This document shows positions 43,599-53,633 of a stretch of DNA of 64,000 bases, in pieces (positions within the stretch are counted from its first letter, which is position 1; the number at the start of each line of letters is the position of its first letter). The stretch is from Nitrosomonas communis. GTDB taxonomy: Bacteria; Pseudomonadota; Gammaproteobacteria; Burkholderiales; Nitrosomonadaceae. The notes under the pieces were generated by a model. It searched no databases, had not been told where the DNA came from, and worked only from the letters and a program-made list of their open reading frames with translations. The stretch is from assembly GCF_900114745.1 (NCBI RefSeq), contig NZ_FOUB01000015.1, forward strand, positions 1-64,000, read 5' to 3'. The position numbers were made by a program, and so were the translations under genes.

Positions 43599-45926
43599 TT
43601 AACGAGTTAATCCTGCATAAAGTAACGGTAATTTTTCTGGAAGCCTCTCTACGTGATCAACTACCATATAATTACGTGCACCAAAAATGCGGGAAACATA
43701 CTGATCGGCACGCGGATCCAGGCTCATGCAATAGGTGACTATGCCTGCGCGGCCAGCTTCTTCCACAGCTTTTTTAGTATCATAACGCAAGTACTGGGGA
43801 TCACGTACATCAATATCTGCAGGCTCGCCATCGGTAATGACCAGTAATAGTTTCTTGCTAGATCGTTGTGATTTCAGGTAATAGCTGGCATGTCGAATAG
43901 CTGCACCCATACGCGTCGACAGCTGTCCCACCATGCCTGCCAGCTTAGCTTTTGGAATTTCATTATACGGCTGATCGAAATCTTTATACCGGTAATACTC
44001 CACATCATGCCGGCCGTCTGAGCAAAACCCATGAATTGCAAAGGGATCACCAATTTTATTGATGGCGTCGGCGAACAATACCGTAGCTTGGCGGGTTAAG
44101 TCCAGCACTGAAAACTCCTGCCCAGAAACCTTATCATTAGTCGATTCGGATAAATCCAGCAGCACTAAGACAGATATATCACGTATTTTACGGACAGAGC
44201 GCATCATGATACGAGGATCAGGTTGCAGGCCCATGCGAATATCGATCGTGGAATGAATCGCTGCATTGATATCGATTTCGTCACCATCCTCCAGTTTTCT
44301 GATGCGTTGCACTCCTTGTGGTTGCATGGCGTCGAGCAAAAATTTCATACGCGAAATCTCACGCTTATATTGTGCAGCAATGCGATCAATTGCTTGAATA
44401 TCGCCCAATTTAGTCCGTTTTTCCTGAACCGTAACCCATGCAGGGCGTTCCAGCTGAATTTGGTAATCCCATTCTGAGTAATGGTATGGCGGGGAGACAG
44501 GTTCTTTACCTTCCAGTTCGTTGTAAGAAACGCCGCTATCTTCATAAGGGAAAAATTCTGTTCCCATCACCCAAATTTCCTGGGCATCATCCCCAGCCGT
44601 TTCGACGTCGACTTCATTCGCCAACTCCATGACGCTAACATACTTGCGTATTTGTTTGGGCTCTTCATAGCCAGCAGTTAGCGAGCGTTCAAAATCGAAT
44701 TCTTCGAATTCCCAAAAATAGCGATTATCATCCAAATAAGGTGCTGTCAGAATATCGGTCCGGGGATGGAACGCAATTTTCTTGTCCATGATTTTGTGGG
44801 CAAGCTGGACGCCGATTTCCCAAGAAGTTTGATTATTGTCTAGGCGCTCCTGCGCTTGAGCAAATAAAGATCGGCCTTCGATCACCCAATCATCGTTATC
44901 TTCATAGGTAGGATCGAGCAGTGCACGTGCCAGGCGGTTGAGAAAATCCCCGATTGTGGTTTTCATGTCAGGTGTCGCATCGTGCAAACTTGACCAAATC
45001 TGACGCAAGCCTGGGAAGCGTTTGATTGATAGCGCTTCTACCCTGGCATCCTCAATAACCGAGATAACCGCCATTTGTAACGGATTCAGAGCCTCGGCAG
45101 AGATAGGTGATTTCGTTTCAACCAAATGCGCTGCTGCATGTGCAGCTGCAGCACGGTACACTTCACTTGCTGCAATTTCACCATGTGCATCATAGGCATC
45201 AGGTAGATGAATAAGGTAATTTTCAATATAGGGTCGATAACCCTGACGAGTTTCATAATCCCCTGAGGTAGGGCGCATAAAGAAATCACGAGCCCACAAA
45301 GCACGTAAGTAAATGTTGATGCGGCGCTGGATATCGACAAACAGCGTGCCTTTTCTTTCTTTTTGGAGAACTGCTTGCGATTCCTTGGAGCTTAAACTGA
45401 AATACTGGATCTGTTCCTCGTAATTGGTGCGATGAGCATGTGCTCCCCATAAAGCCCATCTCCGCAAGCCACCAAGCGTCAGCTGCCCGAGTAAAACATC
45501 GAGCTTGTCCAGCATCGGACGAACGCCACGGGGTGCCTGAGCAACCAGGGTGTTGACAAACTGAAGATAGTTACGGAATAAATCCGCGTCGCCGAGCCTC
45601 TTGGCCGCAGTAGCGGCTGTTGCAAGGATAAGTTCAATCACGGCGCCAGAAGTTTTCGATGCAAGCATCAAAGCCGTAGTTGCGAGGTCACTGATGACAT
45701 CTTCACCCACTTCTTTAGCAACCTGCGGAGCCTCATCGACCCATGTGTCCACCAGTGAGCGTCCACGTCCAAGCCCTTGCAGAGCAGCAGCTCCTTTCAA
45801 GTAATTATCAAGTCCTCGGGGCGAGAAAACTTTGGTCGCATCATGCCAAGTATTCTCAAGCAATGACATGGATTCTGATGGCAACGATTCCAGTAACTCT
45901 TTGTAGTCAGTCAGGTTAACGCTCAT
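43599..45926 (-). CDS. cbbO: RuBisCO activase component CbbO
   Basis: A 775-residue protein that works with the AAA+ ring of CbbQ to remove inhibitory sugar phosphates from RuBisCO. A large helical N-terminal part is followed by a C-terminal von Willebrand factor A domain with the metal-binding MIDAS motif at Asp591 (LLDLSEST) and LLLVITDGEPADIDVRD; in known systems this domain contacts the CbbL large subunit. Length is typical. It lies 44 bases downstream of cbbQ. Confidence 0.93.
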   Translation of the reverse strand: MSVNLTDYKELLESLPSESMSLLENTWHDATKVFSPRGLDNYLKGAAALQGLGRGRSLVDTWVDEAPQVAKEVGEDVISDLATTALMLASKTSGAVIELILATAATAAKRLGDADLFRNYLQFVNTLVAQAPRGVRPMLDKLDVLLGQLTLGGLRRWALWGAHAHRTNYEEQIQYFSLSSKESQAVLQKERKGTLFVDIQRRINIYLRALWARDFFMRPTSGDYETRQGYRPYIENYLIHLPDAYDAHGEIAASEVYRAAAAHAAAHLVETKSPISAEALNPLQMAVISVIEDARVEALSIKRFPGLRQIWSSLHDATPDMKTTIGDFLNRLARALLDPTYEDNDDWVIEGRSLFAQAQERLDNNQTSWEIGVQLAHKIMDKKIAFHPRTDILTAPYLDDNRYFWEFEEFDFERSLTAGYEEPKQIRKYVSVMELANEVDVETAGDDAQEIWVMGTEFFPYEDSGVSYNELEGKEPVSPPYHYSEWDYQIQLERPAWVTVQEKRTKLGDIQAIDRIAAQYKREISRMKFLLDAMQPQGVQRIRKLEDGDEIDINAAIHSTIDIRMGLQPDPRIMMRSVRKIRDISVLVLLDLSESTNDKVSGQEFSVLDLTRQATVLFADAINKIGDPFAIHGFCSDGRHDVEYYRYKDFDQPYNEIPKAKLAGMVGQLSTRMGAAIRHASYYLKSQRSSKKLLLVITDGEPADIDVRDPQYLRYDTKKAVEEAGRAGIVTYCMSLDPRADQYVSRIFGARNYMVVDHVERLPEKLPLLYAGLTR

Positions 45927-45970
45927 ACCGTATCTTATAAAAAATAAGTCTAAAGAAAATAAATTTCTAA

Positions 45971-46774
45971 TTAGAAAAAGGTAGCTACGGCTGCATCCAG
46001 TGCATCGCGCATATCAGGATCATCCGTTATAGGGCGAACGAGCGCTACGCGACATGCAGCCTGAGCTTCCACGCCCTTGGCAATCAAGTTACCTGCGTAG
46101 ATCAGCATACGAGTAGAAATACCCTCATCCAACCCATGACCTTTTAAGTTGCGGGCACGTTCTGCGATTGACACTAACTTGGTGGAGATGGCTTTATTAA
46201 TACCAGATTCATGTGACACAATTTCTGTTTCAGTGTCATGATCCGGGTAATTAAAATCTAATGCTCCAAAGCGCTGCTTGGTAGATTGTTTCAGATCTTT
46301 CATCAAACTCTGGTAACCAGGATTGTAGGAAATAACTAGCTGAAAATCAGGATGGGCATTGATTAGCTCGCCTTTTTTTTCTAAAGGCAATATCCGGCGA
46401 CTGTCAGTTACAGGATGGATGACGACGGTGGTATCCTGCCTGGCCTCAACTACTTCATCCAGATAACAAATCGCACCATAGCGCGCAGCAGTGGTCAATG
46501 GTCCATCTTGCCACCGTGTACCTTGTGCATCCAGCAAAAATCTTCCGACCAAATCGGATGCGGTCATATCTTCATTACAGGCTACGGTGATAAGGGGTTT
46601 CTTGAGTTTCCATGCCATGAATTCGACAAAACGGGTTTTACCACAGCCAGTAGGTCCCTTAAGCATCATCGGTATCCGGGCTGAATAAGCTGCTTCATAC
46701 AGCGTTACTTCATCAGCGACAGGGTGGTAGTAAGGTTCATGTTTGATCAGGTATTGTTCGATAACGTCGCTCAT
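45971..46774 (-). CDS. cbbQ: RuBisCO activase AAA+ subunit CbbQ
   Basis: A 267-residue MoxR-family AAA+ ATPase. I chose ATG at 46774 ([16 protein letters not shown]) because GGAG lies seven bases upstream; an in-frame start exists seven codons earlier. Walker [14 protein letters not shown], Walker [10 protein letters not shown] and the sensor region [18 protein letters not shown] are present. CbbQ forms a hexamer that, with one CbbO, remodels inhibited RuBisCO. It follows cbbS after a terminator-like hairpin. Confidence 0.95.
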   Translation of the reverse strand: MSDVIEQYLIKHEPYYHPVADEVTLYEAAYSARIPMMLKGPTGCGKTRFVEFMAWKLKKPLITVACNEDMTASDLVGRFLLDAQGTRWQDGPLTTAARYGAICYLDEVVEARQDTTVVIHPVTDSRRILPLEKKGELINAHPDFQLVISYNPGYQSLMKDLKQSTKQRFGALDFNYPDHDTETEIVSHESGINKAISTKLVSIAERARNLKGHGLDEGISTRMLIYAGNLIAKGVEAQAACRVALVRPITDDPDMRDALDAAVATFF

Positions 46775-46829
46775 TTCATTCTCCAGCGTTAACACGTAAG
46801 GCGTAGATCATATTCTTAACAACTCAGTA

Positions 46830-46865
46830 CAAAATAAGACCCCCGTTACTTTTCAGCAACGGGGG
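46830..46865 (-). terminator. Intercistronic terminator/attenuator between cbbS and cbbQ
   Basis: Read on the minus strand, CCCCCGTT pairs with AACGGGGG (46858-46865 and 46840-46847) around a 10-base loop and is followed by TCTTATTTT. This is a complete Rho-independent terminator 30 bases after the cbbS stop and ahead of cbbQ. Partial read-through would give much cbbLS mRNA and less cbbQON mRNA, matching the stoichiometry of enzyme and activase. Confidence 0.85.
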
Positions 46866-46895
46866 CTGATGGAACGGATATCCCGTGCTGTGCGA

Positions 46896-47252
46896 TTAAA
46901 CAGTTTTACCGCGGTAAATCACCATCGCTGTGCCCTGACTTTGGGAGAAATTATCATAACCAATCAGGCGAACATGATTGTTTGGGTTGGCTTTATGGCA
47001 TGCTTCAGCCTCTGCAAGAATACGATCTACATCCGTTTCGCCGAACATAGGTAATTTCCACATATACCAGTAGTTACTCATGAGATATTCAGGCTCGGTG
47101 TGCTCTACCGCAGGGTTCCAGCCTTTGCTCACGATATACTCAACTTGTTTCCTGATTTGCTCCTCACTCAATGCAGGCAAGTAGGAAAAGGTTTCAAATT
47201 TGCGGCTGGCTGGATCGCTCAGACGACTCTTATAATCAATCATTTCAGACAT
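46896..47252 (-). CDS. cbbS: RuBisCO small subunit, form IA
   Basis: A 118-residue small subunit. It reads [26 protein letters not shown], then [33 protein letters not shown] and a C-terminal beta sheet ([15 protein letters not shown]). Compared with carboxysomal form IA small subunits as I remember them, six residues (about SDPASR) are inserted before FETFSYLP; this marks the CbbQ-associated type (IAq). It lies 67 bases after cbbL. Confidence 0.96.
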   Translation of the reverse strand: MSEMIDYKSRLSDPASRKFETFSYLPALSEEQIRKQVEYIVSKGWNPAVEHTEPEYLMSNYWYMWKLPMFGETDVDRILAEAEACHKANPNNHVRLIGYDNFSQSQGTAMVIYRGKTV

Positions 47253-47319
47253 TCTTAACTCCAGATAATCAGTAAAAGTTTCTCTGAATCATCATAATTC
47301 AGAGAAACAAGTAGGCTAC

Positions 47320-48741
47320 TTATTTATGTGCTACGTCCAGTTTGTCAACGGTATCGAACTCAAATTTGATCTCTTTCCATGTTTCCATGGCGATCTTAAG
47401 CTCTGGGCTGTGTTTGGCAGCTTGAGTCAGAATAGCTTTGCCTTCTTTCTCAATAGGTATGCCTTCGTTACGGGCTTCTACGCAGGCTTCCAGCGCTACG
47501 CGGTTTGCTGCAGCACCTGCTGCATTACCCCAAGGATGCCCTAATGTTCCACCGCCAAATTGCAGGCATGCATCGTCACCAAAAATTGCAACAAGCGCTG
47601 GCATGTGCCAAACATGAATTCCGCCTGAGGCAACTGGGAATACACCAGGCATGGATCCCCAATCTTGGTCGAAGAAAATACCACGGCTACGATCTTCCTT
47701 GATAAAGGACTCTCGCATAATATCAATCCAACCTAAAGTTGCTTCACGATCACCTTCCAGTTTACCGACCACAGTTCCGGAGTGCAGATGGTCGCCACCG
47801 GATAGACGCAAGGCTTTAGCTAATACGCGGAAATGGATACCATGATGAGGGTTGCGATCCAGTACGGCGTGCATAGCACGATGGATGTGCAGCAGCATGC
47901 CATTATTACGGCACCAGTTAGCCAGACCTGTGTTTGCAGTGAAACCGCCTGTGAGAAAGTCATGCATAATGATAGGTGCGCCCAATTCTTTGGCAAATTC
48001 AGCACGCTTGTACATTTCTTCAGGGGTAGGGGCCGTTACGTTCAGATAATGGCCCTTACGTTCACCGGTTTCGCGTTCTGCTTTATGAATGGCTTCCATC
48101 ACAAATTCAAAACGTTGGCGCCAACGCATGAAAGGCTGACTATTAATATTTTCGTCGTCTTTGGTGAGATCCAAGCCACCGCGCAGACACTCATAAACAG
48201 CACGACCATAATTCTTAGCCGAGAGACCTAATTTAGGTTTGATAGTACAACCCAACAACGCACGACCATATTTATTGAGCTTGTCACGTTCAGCTTGAAT
48301 ACCATAGGGTGGGCCACCACAGGTTTTTACAAAAGCAATCGGAAAGCGAACATCCTCAAGACGTAATGCACGAATTGCTTTGAAGCCAAACACGTTACCG
48401 ACTAGCGAGGTAAATACATTAACGACTGAGCCTTCTTCAAATAAGTCAATCGGATAGGCGATAAATGCATAGAAACAAGTATCATCGCCAGGCACGTCTT
48501 CGATATGGTAGGCGCGTCCTTTATAGTAATCCAAATCGGTCAATAGGTCAGTCCATACTGTCGTCCAGGTTCCAGTGGAGGATTCAGCAGCAACAGCCGC
48601 TGCTGCTTCTTCACGGTCAACACCGGGTTGAGGAGTGATCTTGAAGCAGGCCAGGATATCGGTATCTTGAACGTTATAGTCGGGTTCCCAGTAGGTTTGC
48701 CGATATTCTTTAACACCGGCACTGTAGGTTTTAACAGCCAT
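47320..48741 (-). CDS. cbbL: RuBisCO large subunit, form IA
   Basis: A 473-residue catalytic subunit that carboxylates ribulose-1,5-bisphosphate in the Calvin cycle. The carbamylated Lys194 is in [17 protein letters not shown]; other active-site stretches are [44 protein letters not shown] and [14 protein letters not shown]. The sequence is of the green-like form I. ATG is preceded by AGGAGAAAGTAAG. It is first in cbbLSQON and divergent from cbbR, whose product should activate it. Confidence 0.98.
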   Translation of the reverse strand: MAVKTYSAGVKEYRQTYWEPDYNVQDTDILACFKITPQPGVDREEAAAAVAAESSTGTWTTVWTDLLTDLDYYKGRAYHIEDVPGDDTCFYAFIAYPIDLFEEGSVVNVFTSLVGNVFGFKAIRALRLEDVRFPIAFVKTCGGPPYGIQAERDKLNKYGRALLGCTIKPKLGLSAKNYGRAVYECLRGGLDLTKDDENINSQPFMRWRQRFEFVMEAIHKAERETGERKGHYLNVTAPTPEEMYKRAEFAKELGAPIIMHDFLTGGFTANTGLANWCRNNGMLLHIHRAMHAVLDRNPHHGIHFRVLAKALRLSGGDHLHSGTVVGKLEGDREATLGWIDIMRESFIKEDRSRGIFFDQDWGSMPGVFPVASGGIHVWHMPALVAIFGDDACLQFGGGTLGHPWGNAAGAAANRVALEACVEARNEGIPIEKEGKAILTQAAKHSPELKIAMETWKEIKFEFDTVDKLDVAHK

Positions 48742-48949
48742 CTTACTTTCTCCTGTTAGTGGGAGTCCTGCCTATAATTCCTCCAGTTAGAGAAAAAAAC
48801 AGGACGAAATGTTATTAATAAAAGACTATTTGTAATTCAGTAGTTACTATATTAAGAATTAAACATAAGAACAAATTAATAATTTTGATGATTATAATAA
48901 GATATTATTTATATATTAAATAACATTTTATTCATTCCCAATCTAGTCT
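48742..48949. promoter_or_regulatory. cbbR-cbbL divergent control region
   Basis: 208 bp between the divergent start codons, strongly AT-rich (especially 48835-48935). It contains TTATAATAAGATATTATT (48894-48911), a partly symmetrical AT-rich site of the kind LysR regulators bind, and ATTATA that reads TATAAT towards cbbL. Placement of exact operators is not possible by eye, but CbbR binding here is expected from the gene arrangement. Confidence 0.5.
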
Positions 48950-49852
48950 ATGTTGCATATTACTCTTCGTCAATTGAAAGTGTTTGAATCGGTCGCCCGT
49001 CATTTAAGTTTCTCTCGGGCTGCTGAGGAGCTATTCCTGACGCAACCTGCTGTTTCGATCCAGATCAAGCAACTTGAAGATAATGTAGCGCTTCCTTTAT
49101 TTGAACAAATGGGAAAACGGATATACCTGACTGAGGCAGGGCAGGAGTTGTATCAGTATAGCCGTGCGATTGCACAGCAATTGGCTGATATGGAGCTTGC
49201 TCTGGATGAGTTGAAAGGATTAGAGCGAGGAAAATTAAATATTTCAGTTGTTAGTACGGCTAATTATTTTGCTCCCCACTTATTAGCCAAATTTTATCAG
49301 CGCTATCATGGTGTGACAGTGAGCCTTAACGTTTCTAACCGAGAAACTGTACTAAAACATTTGGCGGATAATTTAACTGATTTAGCGATTATGGGACAAC
49401 CTCCTGAAGGGTTGGATATCATTTCTGAATCTTTTATGGAAAATCCACTGGTCATCATTGCACCGCCTAATCATCCCTTATGTGATAGGCAGCAAATTCC
49501 TCTAAAACGTCTTGAACAGGAAATTTTTCTGGTACGTGAGACGGGGTCTGGAACACGCAGTGCGATGGAGCGGTTTTTTGCAGAGCAGCAGATCAAAATA
49601 CACAGGGGAATGGAGGCGGATACTACTGAAGCAATCAAACAAGCCGTTCAAGCAGGCATGGGGTTGGGTATCATGTCACAGCATACAATCGAATTGGAGC
49701 TGGAGGCAAACCGGCTTAAAGTTCTGGATGTACAAGGATTTCCAATTATGCGTCATTGGTATATCGTACATCGCAAAAATAAGCGTTTTTCAAATGTAGC
49801 GAAGACATTCAAGGATTTTTTGTTGAAAGAAGCATCAGGTCTAATGTCCTGA
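48950..49852 (+). CDS. cbbR: LysR-type regulator CbbR
   Basis: A 300-residue transcription factor. The N-terminal winged helix reads TLRQLKVFESVARHLSFSRAAEELFLTQPAVSIQIKQLEDNVALPLFEQ; the rest is the LysR effector domain (ISVVSTANYFAPHLLAKFY, GSGTRSAMERFF, GMGLGIMSQHTI). Divergent orientation to cbbL and the sequence of the HTH identify it as CbbR, which activates Calvin-cycle genes in response to metabolites. A mobile remnant lies 24 bases after its stop. Confidence 0.93.
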   Translation: MLHITLRQLKVFESVARHLSFSRAAEELFLTQPAVSIQIKQLEDNVALPLFEQMGKRIYLTEAGQELYQYSRAIAQQLADMELALDELKGLERGKLNISVVSTANYFAPHLLAKFYQRYHGVTVSLNVSNRETVLKHLADNLTDLAIMGQPPEGLDIISESFMENPLVIIAPPNHPLCDRQQIPLKRLEQEIFLVRETGSGTRSAMERFFAEQQIKIHRGMEADTTEAIKQAVQAGMGLGIMSQHTIELELEANRLKVLDVQGFPIMRHWYIVHRKNKRFSNVAKTFKDFLLKEASGLMS

Positions 49853-49875
49853 AAGAACTACGAGGAAAAAACTAA

Positions 49876-50042
49876 AGGGCGCCTCTCAAAATTCAGAGCA
49901 AGGCGACAATAAAAAATGTTGACATAGCCTATAACTGATATGTAAGGAAACATTTTTTGTGAATAACAAAGTATGGTGATGAAACGGGGTAAGCAGGCAA
50001 TCTGCGAAGCGGGGCTCGCAAATATGAATTTTAGGAGGTCCC
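49876..50042. mobile_element. MITE-like IS remnant (167 bp) with CTAA target repeats
   Basis: The ends are inverted repeats: AGGGCGCCTCTCAAAATTCA on the left and GGGACCTCCTAAAATTCA read from the right. The element is flanked by CTAA at 49872-49875 and 50043-50046, a 4-bp target duplication typical of IS5-group insertion. No transposase is encoded. The right-hand CTAA supplies the stop codon of the hydrolase gene on the minus strand. Confidence 0.75.
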
Positions 50043-50714
50043 CTAAACTTGACAAGCATTTAAAATTACTTGCTTAAGGGTGGAGAGTTTACCATGAAAG
50101 AAATGCTCAGCCCCTGGAATGACGACAACTGGAATTGTTTGCGGTGTCGCCCAATCAAGAACAGAGCGCAGGGGAACAATATCATCCTGGTCGCCATGTA
50201 CGATGAGTACGCTATCTGCATGGTGAATGACAGCGGGCGCATTCAGGCGATCAACAGAAGGTGCAATGAGCACCAGTTTTTGGGGATTAAGTTGCTGGGC
50301 AGCGTAGGTTTGTATAGCTCCACCGAAGGAAAAGCCAGCAAGTAACAATGGTAATTGATAGGGGATAATATCATATTGATGACGGATAGCTTGAGTGACC
50401 GCCAGCACATCTTTCACTTCGCCGATACCTTCGGCATAATCTCCTTCGCTTGCACCCACTCCTCTAAAATTGAATTTAACTGTGATATAACCTGACTCAA
50501 TCAATGCTTTAGAAAGGATATATACGATTTTATTATCCATATTACCATGGTAAAGCGGATGTGGATGAGCAATGATGGCAATTCCGCGAGGTTTAGAAGC
50601 TGGAACGAAGACAATCGTTTCCAGTTTGCCAACCGGGCCGCTAACAAATAACTTATGTTCAATCAATGTTTTCAAATCTATCAATCTGATGAAAGTGGAT
50701 GCGGCAAAGTTCAA
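50043..50714 (-). CDS. Alpha/beta hydrolase of the YcjY/DUF-type dienelactone-like group
   Basis: A 223-residue hydrolase. AIIAHPHPLYHGNMDNKIV forms the oxyanion region, GFSFGGAIQ is the nucleophile elbow with the catalytic Ser, HGDQDDIVP holds the Asp and GAEHFFHGKL the His. All starts available are TTG; TTG at 50714 overlaps the ferredoxin gene stop by four bases, which suggests coupling. A start at a later TTG is possible. Substrate unknown. The stop lies in the target duplication of the adjacent mobile element. Confidence 0.78.
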   Translation of the reverse strand: MNFAASTFIRLIDLKTLIEHKLFVSGPVGKLETIVFVPASKPRGIAIIAHPHPLYHGNMDNKIVYILSKALIESGYITVKFNFRGVGASEGDYAEGIGEVKDVLAVTQAIRHQYDIIPYQLPLLLAGFSFGGAIQTYAAQQLNPQKLVLIAPSVDRLNAPAVIHHADSVLIVHGDQDDIVPLRSVLDWATPQTIPVVVIPGAEHFFHGKLSTLKQVILNACQV

Positions 50715-51019
50715 ATTCTCAGACGTTCAACAATACGGTCATTGATCAAATGCTCATTAATAATCTCATCAATATCTTCCTCATCAATATACGTATACCA
50801 GATATCTTCCGGGTAAATCACAATGACAGGTCCTTCGTTACAACGATCAAGGCAGCCAGCGTTGTTAATGCGAATTTTTCCTTTACCACTAAGGTTAAGT
50901 GTTCTAATACGATCTTTCGCATAATCACGCATTGCTTGAGCGTTATGATCATTACAGCAGGCTTCCCCAGCTTTACGTTGATTGACGCAGAAAAAAACAT
51001 GTTTATGATAATAAGTCAT
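50711..51019 (-). CDS. Thioredoxin-like 2Fe-2S ferredoxin
   Basis: A 102-residue protein of the (2Fe-2S) ferredoxin family with a thioredoxin-like fold, as in the NuoE C-terminal part and Shethna-type proteins. Cysteines are at 11 (VFFCVNQR), 21-22 (EACC), 56 and 60 (AGCLDRC), giving the C-x(9-12)-C...C-x3-C cluster ligands. IVIYPEDIWYTY and the acidic tail are typical. Likely an electron carrier of the cytosol. It overlaps the hydrolase gene downstream. Confidence 0.85.
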   Translation of the reverse strand: MTYYHKHVFFCVNQRKAGEACCNDHNAQAMRDYAKDRIRTLNLSGKGKIRINNAGCLDRCNEGPVIVIYPEDIWYTYIDEEDIDEIINEHLINDRIVERLRI

Positions 51020-51241
51020 CGTGGCAATCTCAATTTGATTTCAGTTCATAACTGGCTATGTTGCCATCTCTGTTTGTAATTCAATACTTGAAGCATTATG
51101 GGACCTGCTTTACCAAGATAAAGGATTTATCAGAGTTGACGTAGGCTTAGCAAAGTACTGAATTACATTGCTGCAAACTTCCAGAATCGCTATAACCTTA
51201 TCATTCAAAAATAGGTTTTAGCAATTTTAATTTTTTCTATT

Positions 51242-52768
51242 TTAAAGATAGAGCTGTGTCAATACTAGGGCGGCAAGAAGGGCCGCAAGTAATACTGCTA
51301 CTAAGGCAAGCAAGCGGCTTTGTTTTTTTTCTTGCGCTACCAGTTCAGTGAGCCTTTCTTCCATTATTTGAGCACGTTCTTGGCCTAGCTGGAAGTGTAT
51401 CAAGCGTGGAAGTTCTGGCAGCATCTTCGCCCAGTTAGGCGCTTCTTTTTGAATGTGGCTTTCCAGACCACGCCAACCAACTTGCTCCGACATCCAGCTT
51501 TCCAAAAATGGTTTTGCTGTTTTCCACAAATCAAGATCGGGATCAAGATCACGCCCAAGCCCTTCAATATTGAGCAGGGTTTTTTGTAATAGGACGAGTT
51601 GAGGTTGAATTTCTACATTAAATTGACGTGAGACCTGAAACAATCGCAACAAAACACGTCCAAAATAAATTTCCTTCAGCGGTTTATCAAAAATAGGTTC
51701 ACAAACAGCACGAATACTCGCCTCAAAATCGTTAACACGTGTATTTCTTGGGGCCCAGCCTGCTTCGATATGCGCTTGTGCTATACGTCTGTAGTCACGA
51801 CGAAAGAAGCCTAGAAAGTTTTGTGCCAGATAATTTTTATCCTCATCGCTGAGCGTCCCCATAATGCCAAAATCTACTGCAATATAGCGTCCATCCAATC
51901 CAACAAAAATATTACCTGGGTGCATGTCGGCATGAAAATACCCATCCCGAAATACCTGTGTAAAAAAAATTTCAACGCCAACACGTGCTAGCTGGGGAAT
52001 ATCCATACTATGCTTACGGAGTATGTCGACATGGCTAATAGGTATGCCCTGCACACGTTCCATAACCATGACTTCTGAATGGCAATAATCCCAATAGACT
52101 TCTGGAACGAATAATAAGGAAGAATCTAAGAAATTGCGTCGCAATTGGCTACAGTTGGAAGCTTCGCGAACTAGATCGAGCTCATCTGCTAAATGACGTG
52201 AAAATTCTATTACTACCTGACGTAACTTTAAGCGTTTACCATCTGGCCAGATTGATTCAAGTAACCATGCACCAGTTTCCATCAATGCAATATCATGCGT
52301 AATGACAGGTGCGATATCGGGGCGTAAAATTTTAATGGCAACTTTCGTACCATCATGTAAAGTTGCAAAATGAACTTGAGCGACTGATGCGCTGGCTACG
52401 GGTTCTTTCTGAAATTTAGAAAATACTTCATCGATTGGTTTTTCATAAACTTTCTCTAAGGTCGCAACGGCTAAATCTGAAGGAAACGGAGGGACTTGAT
52501 CCTGAAGTTTTGCCAGTTCATCAGCAAAATCCTGAGCTAATAAATCCCGGCGAGTAGAGAGCATTTGACCAAATTTGATAAAAATAGGCCCCAATTTTTC
52601 CAGCGCCAGACGTAAACGCACCGCGCGGGGTAATTTGAGACGTGCCCTGAAAGGCACTAGCATGAAGACTGGTCTCAATAATCGCAAACGAGGATGGCTA
52701 AGTAAAATGTCATCTAAGCCAAAACGAAATCCGATTAGAATAATTTTTAAGAGGCGAAAAATAAGCAT
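51242..52768 (-). CDS. ubiB: Ubiquinone biosynthesis protein UbiB
   Basis: A 508-residue atypical kinase-like ATPase needed for ubiquinone synthesis. It has the family KxGQ motif in [15 protein letters not shown], the Ala-rich loop in [20 protein letters not shown], and the catalytic-loop [12 protein letters not shown] with AVDFGIMG. The C-terminal membrane anchor is [23 protein letters not shown]. It lies 93 bases after ubiJ; together they belong to the UbiJ-UbiK-UbiB set, with ubiK at 17790. Confidence 0.95.
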   Translation of the reverse strand: MLIFRLLKIILIGFRFGLDDILLSHPRLRLLRPVFMLVPFRARLKLPRAVRLRLALEKLGPIFIKFGQMLSTRRDLLAQDFADELAKLQDQVPPFPSDLAVATLEKVYEKPIDEVFSKFQKEPVASASVAQVHFATLHDGTKVAIKILRPDIAPVITHDIALMETGAWLLESIWPDGKRLKLRQVVIEFSRHLADELDLVREASNCSQLRRNFLDSSLLFVPEVYWDYCHSEVMVMERVQGIPISHVDILRKHSMDIPQLARVGVEIFFTQVFRDGYFHADMHPGNIFVGLDGRYIAVDFGIMGTLSDEDKNYLAQNFLGFFRRDYRRIAQAHIEAGWAPRNTRVNDFEASIRAVCEPIFDKPLKEIYFGRVLLRLFQVSRQFNVEIQPQLVLLQKTLLNIEGLGRDLDPDLDLWKTAKPFLESWMSEQVGWRGLESHIQKEAPNWAKMLPELPRLIHFQLGQERAQIMEERLTELVAQEKKQSRLLALVAVLLAALLAALVLTQLYL

Positions 52769-52861
52769 TTATTCTTATGGCTGACAAAGAACCTCAATAA
52801 TAGGTCGATTGGATTACTCATTATTATTCATTCTTTTCCAAGTCGCTTTATTACTCCCTAT

Positions 52862-53473
52862 CTATAAAGAAATATTTTTTTCTGCTTTGAAGGGTAATAA
52901 ACTAATTAAACGATAAATTCGTTTTTCCAGGTGTGTTACGTGATCTTGTAATGAATTTACATCGGTAGTAAAGCGATCCATGTGAAGGTGATTGGGTAAA
53001 ACAGATTTTTCTTCTGTAAGATATTCGATCAGCGCTTGAGGTAGATTAAGTATACTTTCTGATTGCCAATGAATTAAATTTTTCCCAGTTTTAACTAGGC
53101 GGTGAGCAAGGACATCGCCAAAAATGAAGCTTATATCTTGCTCAATATCCCAATGTAGATTCTTGACAATGGATAATAATTCATTGGCAAATAAGGTATC
53201 TCCCATAATCTTGATTTCATGAAAAACGCTTTCATCGTGAGAAATCAGACGGGGTAGCAAGCTTGGAGCAACACTAAGGGTAGTGTCTGTGCTGATATCA
53301 ACCGGTGGGGCTATGGCTAATTTCCCATCAGTTTGTATCACTATGTTCAAATCAAGGAGTGGGAAAATAGAAAGATGGAAAGATTTACCTGCGAAAGATT
53401 GTAGATGCTTGCATGCCCATGATTCTCCGTCTAACACATGATTAAAAGCAGCAATGGCAATAGATGGTAACAT
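52862..53473 (-). CDS. ubiJ: Ubiquinone biosynthesis accessory factor UbiJ
   Basis: A 203-residue protein with an SCP2-like lipid-binding domain (about residues 10-115: LQSFAGKSFHLSIFPLLDLNIVI, then GDTLFANELLSIVKNLHWDIEQDISFIFGDVLAH) and a C-terminal coiled coil (DVNSLQDHVTHLEKRIYRLIS). UbiJ holds hydrophobic ubiquinone precursors for the soluble Ubi enzymes and pairs with UbiK. Its place directly upstream of ubiB is standard; ubiE, often next, is not in the window. Confidence 0.88.
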   Translation of the reverse strand: MLPSIAIAAFNHVLDGESWACKHLQSFAGKSFHLSIFPLLDLNIVIQTDGKLAIAPPVDISTDTTLSVAPSLLPRLISHDESVFHEIKIMGDTLFANELLSIVKNLHWDIEQDISFIFGDVLAHRLVKTGKNLIHWQSESILNLPQALIEYLTEEKSVLPNHLHMDRFTTDVNSLQDHVTHLEKRIYRLISLLPFKAEKNISL

Positions 53474-53633
53474 AAGTAATTGAATAATTATAGCTTGCTA
53501 GTCATGCTATGCAAGCGATGAGGTTATTTTTTAAGCTAAAACCTTGCTTATCTTATCGTAGAATTTATTGTGAGAACGTAACTTCGAATTAATTTTATCC
53601 AAATTGTTAAAAAACGTATTTGTAGATTTTGTG

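Noticed and set aside
39263..48741. Carboxysome operon
   Set aside because: Despite RuBisCO and a carbonic-anhydrase-like gene, no shell protein, CsoS2 or vertex protein gene is present.
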